Origin: Nitratireductor alexandrii
GTDB lineage: Bacteria; Pseudomonadota; Alphaproteobacteria; Rhizobiales; Rhizobiaceae
Length of the DNA stretch: 64,000 bases
Reading direction: 5' to 3'
Assembly (NCBI RefSeq): GCF_004000215.1
Contig: NZ_RBVY01000004.1
Coordinates: 1 to 64,000, forward strand
Shown: positions 11,898 to 20,143 of the stretch, piece after piece
Layout: the number at the start of each line of letters is the position of its first letter
Numbering within the stretch: position 1 is the first letter of the stretch
The notes under the pieces: model-generated
Told to the model about the DNA's origin: nothing
Databases searched by the model: none
Seen by the model: the letters and a program-made list of their open reading frames with translations, nothing else
Translations under genes and position numbers: made by a program

Positions 11898-12104
11898 TTA
11901 TACGACCTTCAGGTTCGCCGCGGACTGGCGCCCCTTGCCGTCGTCCTCGAGGTCGAATTCGAGCTTTTGGCCTTCAACCAGACCGCCGAGACCGGCGCGG
12001 TCGAGCGCGCTGATATGGACGAACACGTCCTTTTCGCCATCTTCGCGGGTGATGAAGCCAAAACCCTTCTGGCCATTGTAGAATTTTACGGTACCGGTAT
12101 GCAT
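11898..12104 (-). CDS. Cold-shock domain protein (CspA family)
   Basis: 68-aa single cold-shock domain protein. It has the RNA-binding motifs KGFGFI (RNP1, about residues 12-17) and VFVHISAL (RNP2, about 26-33) and the typical start MHTGTVKFYN. Such proteins melt RNA structure and act as antiterminators or RNA chaperones. The ATG at 12104 has AAGGAA before it; an open frame to 12218 reads through the untranslated leader. The AT-rich DNA at 12160-12260 (minus strand TTGGTG then TTATT 17 bases on) could be the promoter, giving the long 5' leader usual for cold-shock genes. Confidence 0.9.
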   Translation of the reverse strand: MHTGTVKFYNGQKGFGFITREDGEKDVFVHISALDRAGLGGLVEGQKLEFDLEDDGKGRQSAANLKVV

Positions 12105-12321
12105 GGACTCATTCCTTGGAAACGATGCGCCGCGATCGTGCCGCGCCGCGCGAGAAAATATATCGATTTCTGGAATGAGATTGGCGGGTCGAAAGCCTCT
12201 GACGCCGCGAAAAGCCAAGCCTGGCCCAAATAACGATAACCTTTAGATAGACACCAATTGCGGCTTATTCAAGGGCCTGGCCGAAATCCGGTCTCACGCC
12301 GCCGCCCGGCCGCGCCCGCGC

Positions 12322-12453
12322 TCAGCGCTCGCGCTGCGGGCGGCCGCGATTGCCCTTGCCGACCGCGTAGCCGGTCTCCTCCGCCTTGTTGGCGAACTTG
12401 TCCCGCAGCGCGTCGATCGCGCCCTCGACGAGTGTGCGCTTGCGCGCGGCCTG
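12322..12453 (-). pseudogene. Severed duplicate of the dinB 3' end
   Basis: These ~132 bases repeat the last ~44 codons of the intact dinB at 13450-13581, in the same orientation, with about nine mismatches by hand count. The frame is still open and ends like DinB ([12 protein letters not shown] then stop, against [12 protein letters not shown] in the intact gene). Upstream the frame meets a stop and then the interspersed repeat copy B, so no start codon or polymerase domain is left. It is a gene remnant produced by duplication, and it forms a direct repeat bracketing the methyltransferase gene. Confidence 0.8.
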
Positions 12454-12467
12454 ATCGGTCTGCGGGG

Positions 12468-12575
12468 TCTACAGCGTTTCCAGGCGAAGTGGAAACCGGT
12501 TCGTCGTCCGCCAACGCGTCAAGACAAGAAGTTGGAGCCGATTTGCGAGCCCCGTGAAAAGCAGAACGCCTCTAA
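12468..12575. repeat. Interspersed ~108-bp repeat, copy B
   Basis: Same orientation and same blocks as copy A at 10916-11022. It lies between the dinB remnant and the methyltransferase, and its end (CTCTAA in copy A, CTCTAA here) supplies the stop codon of the methyltransferase at 12572-12574. The two copies lie about 1.55 kb apart and enclose the cold-shock and small basic protein genes. Confidence 0.75.
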
Positions 12576-13333
12576 CCCGCCACGCGTACGGCTTCGGTGA
12601 CGACGGCGTGCGGTCGGGCGAGGAAGGCGCGCAGGAAGGCCGGGTCGACGTCGGGCTGCGTGCCGTCGGCCTGCGTCAGCGCATGCCAGGTGACCGGGCC
12701 GAGGCCGGCCGCCCGCATCGCCGCCTCGATCGAGCCGCGCGACCAGTACCAGGCGTCGAAGGCGGCGCTCTGCTCGCCCCGCGACAGCGAGACGTGGATC
12801 ACGCCGCCGTCCTCGTGCGGTGCGTTCGCCGGATCGTCGGCCGCGTAGGACAGGCCGAGCGGCCAGTAGAAGTCGGGATCGGGGTGGTAGTCGGGATGGA
12901 TCGGCAACGTGACGAGCCGGCCGCCGGGGCGCAAAAGCTTGGCCATTGAGGCGCACATGGCGTCGAGTTCGTCGCGGCTGCCGGCATAGGGCAGCACATA
13001 GATCGCCACGACGACGTCGAACTGCCCCTCGAGATCGGCCGTCAACGCGTCGACGAACTGGATGTCGTAGCCCTGCGCCGCGGCCTGCCGGCGGGCGAAG
13101 GACAGCATGCCCTCGGCCAGATCGAAGCCGACGACCCGGCGCGCACCGCGATCCTTGATCCAGCGTGCATACATGCCCGTGCCGCAGCCGAAATCGAGCA
13201 CGTCCTTGCCCGACAAATCGCCGAGCACGCCCATCACGCTCGGAATCTCGATGTCGCGGCGGAACGGCCAGCGCGCCATGTCCTCGTAGAGTGCGGCGAG
13301 GGTTTCGAACTGCGATGCGGCCTGCTTCGTCAT
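12572..13333 (-). CDS. Class I SAM-dependent methyltransferase
   Basis: 253-aa cytoplasmic methyltransferase. Motif I for SAM binding is VLDFGCGTGMYAR (about residues 45-57), with an acidic residue after strand 2 (VVGFDLAEGM about 69-78) and a post-motif DVVVAIYVLPYA. It resembles the Methyltransf_11/25 families; the substrate cannot be told. It starts at the ATG at 13333 and stops inside the interspersed repeat. Direct repeats of the dinB 3' end flank it, so it may have arrived with, or been created by, that duplication. Confidence 0.75.
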   Translation of the reverse strand: MTKQAASQFETLAALYEDMARWPFRRDIEIPSVMGVLGDLSGKDVLDFGCGTGMYARWIKDRGARRVVGFDLAEGMLSFARRQAAAQGYDIQFVDALTADLEGQFDVVVAIYVLPYAGSRDELDAMCASMAKLLRPGGRLVTLPIHPDYHPDPDFYWPLGLSYAADDPANAPHEDGGVIHVSLSRGEQSAAFDAWYWSRGSIEAAMRAAGLGPVTWHALTQADGTQPDVDPAFLRAFLARPHAVVTEAVRVAG

Positions 13334-13449
13334 GATCGGTCTTCCGCGCTCGAGGACGGTCCAGGGTGTCTCACAGTAGCGGCAAAACGGCCGGCTGGCG
13401 AGCCGCGCGTGTCGCGCCGGCCGTCCTCCCGCGCCTGCGCCGTCCTTCC

Positions 13450-14763
13450 TCAGCTCTCGCGCTGCGGGCGGCCGCGATTGCCCTTGCCGAACGTGTAGCC
13501 GGTTTCCACCGCCTTGTTGCCGAACTTGTCCCGCAGCGCGTCGATCGCGCCCTCGGCGAGTGCGCGCTTGCGCGCGGCCGTGTCGACCAGGTCGGCCGGG
13601 TCGGCGCGGTCGTCGGGCGCGAGATCGGCCACGCCGATGCCGATCAGCCGGTAGCGCGTGCCGTCGGTCTCCTTTTCCAGAAGCGCCAGACCGGTCGAAA
13701 AGATCCGGTCGGCGAGCCGCGTCGGGTCCGACAGCCGGCGATTGCGGGTGCGGGTCTTGAAATCGTGGGTTTTCAGCTTCAGCGTCACCGTGTGGCCGGC
13801 GATGCCGGCCTTCTTCAGCCGCGCCGAAACCGTTTCCGACAGCGCCCGCAGCACCGGCACCAGCTCGCCGGGCGCGGCCAGGTCGGTGTCGAAGGTGGTT
13901 TCGGCCGACACGCTCTTGGCGTCGTGGTCGGCATGCACCGCGCGCGTGTCCTGGCCGCGCGCCAGATGGTAGAGGCGCTCGCCCATCGTGCCGTAGCGCT
14001 TCATCAGCGTGGCGCGTTCCATCGTCTGCAGTTGCGCGATCCGCGTGATGCCGTCGCGCGCCAGCGTTGCGGCGAACGCCTTGCCGACGCCCCAGATCAG
14101 CGTCACCGGCTGGTCGGCCAGGAAATTGAGCGCCTCGGCGCGGCCGATGACGGAAAAGCCGCGCGGCTTGTTGAAGTCGGAGGCGACCTTGGCCAAAAAC
14201 TTGCAGTAGGACAGCCCGACCGAGACGGTGATGCCGATCTCGCGCTCGACCTGGCGCGCGAACCGCGCCAGAACGATCGCCGGCGCCGTGCCGTGCAGCT
14301 TTTGCGTGCCGGTGAGGTCCAAAAACGCCTCGTCGATCGACAGCGGCTCGACCAGCGGCGTCAGCGCCTGCATCATCTGGCGCACCTCGCGCCCGACCCG
14401 GGCGTATTTTTCCATGTCGGGTTTCAGCACCACGGCCTCCGGACAGGCCTCCAGCGCCTTGAACATCGGCATCGCCGAGCGCACGCCGTTGATGCGGGCG
14501 ATATAGCAGGCCGTCGACACCACGCCGCGCTTGCCGCCGCCGATGATCAGCGGCCGGTCGCGCAATTCGGGCCGGTCGCGTTTTTCCACCGCGGCGTAGA
14601 ACGCGTCGCAGTCGATATGCGCGATCGACAGGTCGTAGAGTTCGCCGTGGCGCACGAGCCGTGGGCTGCCGCAGGCCGCGCAGCGCCGTGCCGCCGCCTC
14701 CGCCTGCGGGCGCAGGCAGTCGCGGCAAAAACCGGCCTCGGGATCGTTGACAGCAAACGTCAT
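13450..14763 (-). CDS. dinB: DNA polymerase IV (Y-family translesion polymerase)
   Basis: 437-aa translesion polymerase. The catalytic motifs are [14 protein letters not shown] (first metal-binding Asp and steric tyrosine) and SIDEAFLDL (SxDE), followed by the little-finger domain. It has an N-terminal Cys-rich extension (CRDCLRP and CAACGSPR, a zinc-ribbon-like CxxC pair) seen in the rhizobial subgroup. I prefer the ATG at 14763; an ATG at 14775 lies inside the LexA operator. A perfect alphaproteobacterial LexA box sits 7 bases upstream, so expression should be SOS-induced. Its 3' end is duplicated at 12322-12453. Confidence 0.92.
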   Translation of the reverse strand: MTFAVNDPEAGFCRDCLRPQAEAAARRCAACGSPRLVRHGELYDLSIAHIDCDAFYAAVEKRDRPELRDRPLIIGGGKRGVVSTACYIARINGVRSAMPMFKALEACPEAVVLKPDMEKYARVGREVRQMMQALTPLVEPLSIDEAFLDLTGTQKLHGTAPAIVLARFARQVEREIGITVSVGLSYCKFLAKVASDFNKPRGFSVIGRAEALNFLADQPVTLIWGVGKAFAATLARDGITRIAQLQTMERATLMKRYGTMGERLYHLARGQDTRAVHADHDAKSVSAETTFDTDLAAPGELVPVLRALSETVSARLKKAGIAGHTVTLKLKTHDFKTRTRNRRLSDPTRLADRIFSTGLALLEKETDGTRYRLIGIGVADLAPDDRADPADLVDTAARKRALAEGAIDALRDKFGNKAVETGYTFGKGNRGRPQRES

Positions 14764-14769
14764 GGCTGC

Positions 14770-14784
14770 GAACATAAACGGAAC
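14770..14784 (-). promoter_or_regulatory. LexA (SOS) box of dinB
   Basis: The plus strand reads GAACATAAACGGAAC, a perfect GAAC-N7-GAAC direct repeat, the operator bound by LexA in Alphaproteobacteria (GTTC-N7-GTTC on the dinB strand). It lies directly before dinB and 57 bases before the divergent GNAT gene. Confidence 0.85.
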
Positions 14785-14840
14785 AAACAAAATATTAGTC
14801 GAGACGGGCCGGCGAGACAAGCGGCCGGGAAGGGGATCGC

Positions 14841-15416
14841 ATGGCCGCACGGATCGAACCGCTGACCGCCGATCTGTGGCCGGCGCTGGAGGATTTGTTT
14901 GGCCGCCAGGGCGCCTGTTACGGCTGCTGGTGCACGCATTTTCGCCTGCCGCCGGCGACCCGGCGGCACAACAACCGCGAAAGCAACCGCGCCCACTTCA
15001 AGACCCGGGTCGAGACCGGGCCGCCGCCCGGCCTGATCGCGCTCGAGGACGGCGTCGGCATGGGCTGGATGCAGATCGGCCCGCGCGCCGACGTGCCGGA
15101 ATGGAACAATCAGGGCCGCGTCTCGGCGCCGCTGTCGCCCGACGAACGCGACGATGCCGGCGTGTGGGCGGTGTCGTGCTTTTTCGTCCGCGGCAAGGCG
15201 CGCGGCCGGGGCCTGACCCATCGTCTGGTGGCCGCCGGCATCGATCACGCGCGGGCCGGCGGCGCGCGGCTGATCGATGCCTGCCCGATAACCGAATCCA
15301 AAAGCACGCGCCCGGTCGGCCTGTTCGTCGGCTCGGCCCGGGTGTTCGAAAAGGCCGGCTTCGAGCGCGTCGCCGAGCGCAAGGCCGGCCGGCCGCTGAT
15401 GCGTCTGGTGTTGTAG
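14841..15416 (+). CDS. GNAT family N-acetyltransferase
   Basis: 191-aa protein with a GNAT fold: acetyl-CoA-binding segment [19 protein letters not shown] (R/Q-x-x-G-x-G/A, about residues 117-135) and a late strand around [19 protein letters not shown]. The N-terminal part is unusual, with a cysteine/tryptophan cluster [12 protein letters not shown] (about 26-37) that recurs in one subgroup. The substrate is unknown. It is divergent from dinB, and the LexA box between the two could affect both. Confidence 0.8.
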   Translation: MAARIEPLTADLWPALEDLFGRQGACYGCWCTHFRLPPATRRHNNRESNRAHFKTRVETGPPPGLIALEDGVGMGWMQIGPRADVPEWNNQGRVSAPLSPDERDDAGVWAVSCFFVRGKARGRGLTHRLVAAGIDHARAGGARLIDACPITESKSTRPVGLFVGSARVFEKAGFERVAERKAGRPLMRLVL

Positions 15417-15450
15417 CGCCGCGGCTGCGGGCAGGGCCGCCGCCCGAAGG

Positions 15451-16104
15451 TCAAAGCCGCAGCGCGCCGGCGATCTTCGGCGTTGCGTCCGGCCAGTCCT
15501 CGACCACGGCGATGCCCTCGGCCGGCGGCGGCAGGAGCCGGCGCAGCGCATTGTCGGCCATCAGGTGGAACAGATGCGCGTCGGCGACGCTGGCGCGGGC
15601 CGAGCTCAAATTGTGCGGCAGGTCGTCGACGAAGGCGACCGGGCGCCGGCCGTCGCCCCTGAGCGCGGCGATCGCCGGGCCCTTGGCCATTTCGGTGGTC
15701 AGCAGCGGATAGGTCAGCCCCAGCGTCTCGAGATGGGCGCGCCGGACCGCGCGATGGCGGTGCGGCATGGCGGTCAACAGCACGATCTCGGCGCCGGCCG
15801 ACAGCGTTTCCAGCGCCTCGGCCGCGCCCGCCGCCATTGTCTGCCACTCGGCCTGGGCGGCGAAGAAGGCGCTGAGCAGGCCCGAAACGGTCTCCCGGTC
15901 AACCACGGCGCCGGTGTCGATCTCGGTGACGTTGCCGTGCAGGCGGAACGTTTCCAGCCCCAGCGCGTAGCCCTTTGCGGCGAGGAAGCGCGGAAACGGC
16001 CGGATGAACTCCAAAATCACGTCGTCGACGTCGAGCACCACAAGCGGGCGGCTGTCGCGCGCCAGTTCGGCGATCTGGCGGGCGGTTTCGGGATCGTCGC
16101 TCAT
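15451..16104 (-). CDS. HAD-like hydrolase family protein
   Basis: 217-aa protein with a degenerate HAD layout. Motif I appears as VVLDVDDVILEF (about 22-33; DxD nucleophile position D-V-D-D), motif II as VLLTAMP (about 112-118), and motif III/IV near MAKGPAI and VAFVDDLPHN (about 141 and 155-164, with DD). The aspartates support magnesium-dependent phosphohydrolase chemistry on an unknown substrate. Its ATG overlaps the stop of the DUF3572 gene by four bases (16101-16104), so the two are translationally coupled. Confidence 0.7.
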   Translation of the reverse strand: MSDDPETARQIAELARDSRPLVVLDVDDVILEFIRPFPRFLAAKGYALGLETFRLHGNVTEIDTGAVVDRETVSGLLSAFFAAQAEWQTMAAGAAEALETLSAGAEIVLLTAMPHRHRAVRRAHLETLGLTYPLLTTEMAKGPAIAALRGDGRRPVAFVDDLPHNLSSARASVADAHLFHLMADNALRRLLPPPAEGIAVVEDWPDATPKIAGALRL

Positions 16105-16397
16105 GTCGAGGCCAGAAAATCGTCGTTGCCGCCGGGCAGGGCGCGTTGGGCCTGGCCGACCGCCGCCGGGTCGATGTCGTGCGCCTGGCAAAATGCCGTC
16201 AGCGTCGGCTCGTGGGCGAGCAGGAAATTCAGCACGCCCGCCAAAAAACCCGGCTCGGCCGCCGCGCGCCTGATCGCGTCCGCCTCGATGCCGGTCAGCG
16301 CCAGGAAGCGCGGCAAAAGCACCGGATCGGCGGCGATGAAACCGAGCGCCTGGATGGCGAGCGCTTCGGCGGCTGGGGAATTGGCGCTGGCGGGCAT
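16101..16397 (-). CDS. DUF3572 family protein
   Basis: 98-aa mostly helical protein with features of DUF3572 ([16 protein letters not shown] near residues 10-25 and [13 protein letters not shown] around 58-70). It is known from alphaproteobacteria, often beside divK, as here (divergent, about 195 bases apart). The function is unknown. It forms a two-gene unit with the HAD gene through an ATGA overlap. Confidence 0.8.
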   Translation of the reverse strand: MPASANSPAAEALAIQALGFIAADPVLLPRFLALTGIEADAIRRAAAEPGFLAGVLNFLLAHEPTLTAFCQAHDIDPAAVGQAQRALPGGNDDFLAST

Positions 16398-16591
16398 GGG
16401 CAGGATCCGGATCGCTGGACGCGGCCAGACCTAGCCGCTCGACGGCCGGCAGGCAAGCCGGTCGCGGCCTGGCAAGGGGTTTGCCTTTCGTCAATCAAAT
16501 CGCGATAGGCTGTCTTTAGGGAGAATCGCGCTTTTCCGGCCCGAACGCCGGCAACGCGGCCCGAAGAACCTGTCGTCAGGGTGGGGCGAGC

Positions 16592-16963
16592 ATGTCGAAG
16601 ACTGTGATGATCGTCGAGGATAACGAGCTCAATATGAAGCTCTTCCGCGACCTGATCGAGGCCAGTGGCTACGCCACGGTGCGCACGCGCAACGGGCTCG
16701 AGGCGCTCGATCTCGCGCGCCGGCACCGGCCGGACCTGATCTTGATGGACATCCAGTTGCCGGAAGTGTCGGGCCTGGAGGTGACGAAATGGCTGAAGGA
16801 GGATGACGATCTGCACGCCATTCCCGTCATCGCCGTGACGGCGTTCGCCATGAAGGGCGACGAGGAGCGCATCCGCCAGGGCGGCTGCGAGGCCTATATT
16901 TCCAAGCCGATCTCGGTCGGCAAGTTCATCGAGACGATCAGATCCTATCTGGGCGACGCCTGA
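16592..16963 (+). CDS. divK: Cell-cycle response regulator DivK
   Basis: 123-aa single-domain receiver. The acidic pocket is E9-D10, the phosphorylated aspartate is Asp53 (LILMDIQLP), and the conserved Thr and Lys appear in VIAVTAF and YISKPIS. It has no output domain. In Alphaproteobacteria DivK is controlled by PleC/DivJ and acts through DivL-CckA on CtrA, controlling division asymmetry. It is followed after 37 bases by pleD, the classical divK-pleD operon. Confidence 0.93.
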   Translation: MSKTVMIVEDNELNMKLFRDLIEASGYATVRTRNGLEALDLARRHRPDLILMDIQLPEVSGLEVTKWLKEDDDLHAIPVIAVTAFAMKGDEERIRQGGCEAYISKPISVGKFIETIRSYLGDA

Positions 16964-17000
16964 CGGGCTCATTTTCACGCCGAGCGAACGGAACCGGACC

Positions 17001-18374
17001 ATGACCGCACGCATCCTCGTCGTTGACGACATCCCGGCGACCCTGAAACTGCTGGAGGCGCGGCTTCTGGCGGAATATTTCGAGGTGCTGACGGCGACCT
17101 CCGGCCCCGAGGCGCTGGAACTGTGCCGGGGCGGCAAGGTCGACGTGGTGCTGCTCGACATCCTGATGCCGGACATGGACGGTTTCGAAGTCTGCCACCG
17201 GCTCAAGCAGAACCCGGCGACCGCCCATATTCCCGTCGTCATCGTTACCGCGCTCGACCGGGTCGCCGACCGCATCCGCGGTCTGGAGGCCGGTGCCGAC
17301 GATTTTTTGACCAAGCCGGTCAACGACCTCCAGCTCCTGACCCGGGTCAAGAGTCTGGTGCGGCTGAAGATGCTGTCCGACGAGCTGCGCCTGCGCGCGG
17401 CGACCACGCGCATGATCGGCATCGAGCCGCTGCTTGCCGACATCGTGCCGGCCGACGAGGAAAGCCCGCGCGTGCTGGTGGTGGACGATGACGCCGAAGC
17501 GGCGGCGGCCGTCACCGGCCTGCTGGCCTCCTATGTCACGCCGATGGTCCAGCCCGACCCGCAGGCGGCCTGTTTCCAGATCGCCGAAGGCAATTTCGAT
17601 TGCGTTCTGGTGTCGACCGGTTTTGCCCGCTTCGACCCGCTGCGGCTGTGCTCGCAACTGCGCTCGCTCGACCGCACCCGGTTCGTGCCCATTATCCTGA
17701 TCGCCGACAAGGACGAGCAGCAGCGCGTCACCCGCGCGCTCGAGCTCGGCGTCAACGACTATATCGTGCGGCCGCTCGACCGTCAGGAACTGATCGCCCG
17801 GCTGCGCACCCAGGTCCGGCGCAAGCGCTACAATGACCGCTTGCGCGCCAATGTCACCGAAACCATCGCCATGGCCGTCACCGACGGGCTGACCGGCCTG
17901 CACAACCGCCGCTATCTCGACAGTCATCTCGACACGCTGGTCGAGCGCGCCAGGGCGGGCGGGCGCCCCCTGTCGGTGATGATCACCGATCTCGACTGCT
18001 TCAAGACCGTCAACGACACCTACGGCCACGACGGCGGCGACGAGGTGCTGCGCGAATTCGCCGAGCGGCTGCGCCGAAACGTGCGCGGCATCGACCTTGC
18101 CTGCCGTTATGGCGGCGAGGAGTTCGTCGTCGTCATGCCCGACACCGACGCGCGGGCAGCGGCCAGGATCGGCGAGCGCGTGCGCGCCGAGATCGAGGCC
18201 GCGCCCTTCGCCGTGGGGCCGGACCAGGTCGCTGTGGGGTTGACGGTCAGCGCCGGCATCGCTGCCCTCGACGGCGCGGGCGATACCGCCGCCGGGTTGC
18301 TCAAGCGGGCGGATCTCGCCCTTTACGAGGCCAAGCACGGCGGCCGCAACCGGGTCGTTTCGGCGGCGGCCTGA
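17001..18374 (+). CDS. pleD: Diguanylate cyclase response regulator PleD
   Basis: 457-aa protein with two receiver domains and a GGDEF domain. The first receiver has Asp53 as phospho-acceptor ([11 protein letters not shown]). The second (about 155-275) lacks an aspartate at that site (VLVSTGF) and probably acts as a dimerisation adaptor. The GGDEF active site reads GGEEF at 371-375, with an inhibitory RxxD site at 362-365 (RGID), so the enzyme should make cyclic di-GMP and be feedback-inhibited. In Caulobacter PleD drives the motile-to-sessile transition. Confidence 0.93.
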   Translation: MTARILVVDDIPATLKLLEARLLAEYFEVLTATSGPEALELCRGGKVDVVLLDILMPDMDGFEVCHRLKQNPATAHIPVVIVTALDRVADRIRGLEAGADDFLTKPVNDLQLLTRVKSLVRLKMLSDELRLRAATTRMIGIEPLLADIVPADEESPRVLVVDDDAEAAAAVTGLLASYVTPMVQPDPQAACFQIAEGNFDCVLVSTGFARFDPLRLCSQLRSLDRTRFVPIILIADKDEQQRVTRALELGVNDYIVRPLDRQELIARLRTQVRRKRYNDRLRANVTETIAMAVTDGLTGLHNRRYLDSHLDTLVERARAGGRPLSVMITDLDCFKTVNDTYGHDGGDEVLREFAERLRRNVRGIDLACRYGGEEFVVVMPDTDARAAARIGERVRAEIEAAPFAVGPDQVAVGLTVSAGIAALDGAGDTAAGLLKRADLALYEAKHGGRNRVVSAAA

Positions 18375-18411
18375 GTCCCGTTCTCTGGGCCGCCGGGCCG
18401 GGCCATGGCCG

Positions 18412-18437
18412 GCTTGTTTACGTTAACGTAAGCAAGC
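18412..18437. promoter_or_regulatory. 26-bp near-perfect palindrome downstream of pleD
   Basis: The dyad has 13-base arms with a single mismatch and the perfect core TTACGTTAACGTAA at 18418-18431. No T-run follows, so it is not an obvious terminator. The core resembles operators of some MerR-family regulators of branched-chain amino acid breakdown (LiuR type), but no such gene is adjacent, so this is a loose resemblance. It lies about 60-90 bases before the candidate small RNA. Confidence 0.4.
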
Positions 18438-18493
18438 TGTCGCATATCCTTAATAAATAGTTGATTTCTTCCTCGCATTGCGCGAGAAATCCT

Positions 18494-18654
18494 CGGAACA
18501 AGAGTGTTCGGTGACGGTTTTCACGCGGACCTCTCGTCATACCCCATGATGCTCAGGTCCGCCGCATCTCCTGGGTTCCGTGGGGTTGGCCGGTCGGCTC
18601 TGACTCTCAGTGGCCTCCTCGTACCGCTGTCAGATTGCCGGCCGGCCCCCTTTT
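18494..18654 (+). ncRNA. Candidate structured small RNA with anti-Shine-Dalgarno loop
   Basis: The 456-bp gap between pleD and rpmG has no convincing reading frame but is dense in paired elements on the plus strand. There is a short GGAACA-AGAG-TGTTC stem (18495-18509), an 8-bp GCGGACCT/AGGTCCGC hairpin (18525-18532 with 18555-18562), and a long terminal hairpin: GGCCGGTCGGC plus TCTGAC (18588-18604) pairs with GTCAGA, a TT bulge and GCCGGCCGGCC (18629-18647), then CCCTTTT. The inner stem AGTGG/CCGCT holds a loop with CCTCCT, complementary to ribosome-binding sites. It resembles in concept the anti-SD small RNAs of Alphaproteobacteria. The 5' end is not defined. 18655-18776 shows nothing I can name. 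Confidence 0.4.
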
Positions 18655-18776
18655 CCTCTCATTGCGAGCATCAGGGCAGGGCGCCTGTGTCCCGCGCGCG
18701 GCAGCGCGCGAAACGAGGCCCGTCTCATGCCGTTGCCGTCGCTCTGCCGGGGCGCGGGGTGAGCGGCTCCGAACAA

Positions 18777-18804
18777 CAAAAAACGCCGCCCTTGCAGGCG
18801 GCGT
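18777..18804 (-). terminator. Rho-independent terminator of rpmG
   Basis: On the minus strand ACGCCGCC-TGCAAG-GGCGGCGT folds into an 8-bp hairpin followed by TTTTTTG. It starts about 27 bases after the rpmG stop codon. Confidence 0.8.
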
Positions 18805-18830
18805 CATCCAGGTGCCGGCGTTGCGGCGGC

Positions 18831-18998
18831 CTATTTGATCTTCGTTTCCTTGAACTCGACATGCTTCTTGGCAATCGGATCGTATTTGCGGAACGACATC
18901 TTTTCCGTCTTCGTCCGGCTGTTCTTGCTGGTGACGTAGAAAAAGCCGGTATCGGCGGTCGACAGGAGCTTGATCTTCAGGTTTGCGGCTTTGGCCAT
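18831..18998 (-). CDS. rpmG: 50S ribosomal protein L33
   Basis: 55-aa protein of the large ribosomal subunit, reading [20 protein letters not shown] and ending [10 protein letters not shown], typical of the alphaproteobacterial L33. It lacks the zinc-binding cysteine pairs of the C+ type, so it is the C- (zinc-independent) form. It is a single gene with its own terminator downstream and about 170 bases before the AraC-type gene. Confidence 0.93.
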   Translation of the reverse strand: MAKAANLKIKLLSTADTGFFYVTSKNSRTKTEKMSFRKYDPIAKKHVEFKETKIK

Positions 18999-19168
18999 GA
19001 CGTTCGTCCGTTGTTCTCGCGAAATTCAGCCGGCTTGGAACCCACCCTCGGGGACGCGACTTACGTCGACAGGCCGTGCAGAGTTGGCGGAGACATATAC
19101 AAGCGCCCCCGAAAGTCAAGGCCGCCGTGCCCGGGCGGCTCCGGTGTCGCGCTTTTTTTGCCGCGCCG

Positions 19169-20005
19169 TCACGGAAATGACGGCAGCGCGGACGGTGACG
19201 CGCCCGAAAACACGCGGAACTCGCGCACCAGGTGGGCCTGGTCGGCATACCCGCAATCGGCCGCGATCTGGGCCCAGTCGGCCGTCTCGGCGCGCCGGGC
19301 GATCGTCAGCGCGCGGTTGAAGCGCACCATGCGCGCGGTGGCTTTCGGCCCGATGCCGATCTCCTCGCCGAAGCGCTGGTTGAGATGTTTGCGCGAGCAG
19401 TCGAGCGAGCGGGCCAGGGCGCCGATGCGCACCGTGCCGTGGCTGGCAAGGATGCGTTGATAGGCCCAGGCGGTCGCGCCGTGCCGTGGTGCCGCCGCCG
19501 CCAGCCGGCGGCGCAGCAGCGTCTCCACCGCCGCGAACCGGTGCCGCCAGTCGCCATGTTCGCCGAGGCGGTCGCGCAGGTCGGTGATGTCGGGGTCGCC
19601 GAGCTCGTCGAGCTGCACCATGCGCCGCGCGATCTCGCACATCGGAATGCCGAAGAACCGCCGTGCTCCGAGCGGGGTGAAGTCGATCTGGATGCATTCG
19701 GCGCGCCCGGTCGAGTCGATCAGCACGAAACCGGGATAAAGCCCCGAGGTGAAGCTGTTGTAGCGCTCGTCGGCGGTCGGCGCGCGACCGAGCGCGATCC
19801 GGAACGGCTCGCCGAATCCCACGATCAGCGGCACCGCCAGCGGCGCCATCTCCACGGCATGGGCGAGCGCGTGGCCGTTTTCGCGATAGCCGACGATCCT
19901 GATCACCTCGCCGCCGAGATCGACCGGCACCCGATGCTGCACCAGCACCGTGGTGGCGTCCGGCTGCGGGGCGCGGGACGGGGCGTGTCGGGGATCTTCT
20001 GCCAT
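19169..20005 (-). CDS. AraC family transcriptional regulator
   Basis: 278-aa regulator. The C-terminal ~100 residues carry two helix-turn-helix units (IGALARSLDCSRKHLNQRFGEEIG and WAQIAADCGYADQAHLVREFRVFSG), the AraC/XylS DNA-binding layout. The N-terminal ~160 residues contain no domain I can name but probably sense a ligand. I prefer the ATG at 20005 (MAEDPRH); an upstream ATG at 20104 would add arginine-rich residues unlike the rest. It is divergent from the TerB-like gene. Its target is unknown. Confidence 0.8.
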   Translation of the reverse strand: MAEDPRHAPSRAPQPDATTVLVQHRVPVDLGGEVIRIVGYRENGHALAHAVEMAPLAVPLIVGFGEPFRIALGRAPTADERYNSFTSGLYPGFVLIDSTGRAECIQIDFTPLGARRFFGIPMCEIARRMVQLDELGDPDITDLRDRLGEHGDWRHRFAAVETLLRRRLAAAAPRHGATAWAYQRILASHGTVRIGALARSLDCSRKHLNQRFGEEIGIGPKATARMVRFNRALTIARRAETADWAQIAADCGYADQAHLVREFRVFSGASPSALPSFP

Positions 20006-20143
20006 ATCGTGCCTTTTCGCCAGCGCGCATGGTAGGCCAAGCCGCCGTCGCGCAAAAGCCCGGCATTGCGGCTGGCCGCGGCTTCGGGCTTGCACACGGC
20101 GCAAACCGCAATAGTGTGATGCTGCTGCTGGGGAGGGTGGTCG

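Noticed and set aside
12269-12514. 81-aa minus-strand gene
   Set aside because: It is out of frame with the dinB remnant it covers and runs through the interspersed repeat.
18495-18509. LexA box at GAACA-N4-TGTTC
   Set aside because: This is an inverted repeat of the Gram-positive kind; alphaproteobacterial LexA uses the direct repeat GAAC-N7-GAAC.
18494-18654. Identity as SRP RNA, tmRNA or 6S RNA
   Set aside because: The conserved SRP loop (GGAAG...AGCAG), the tmRNA acceptor/T-arm and the 6S open bubble are not visible.
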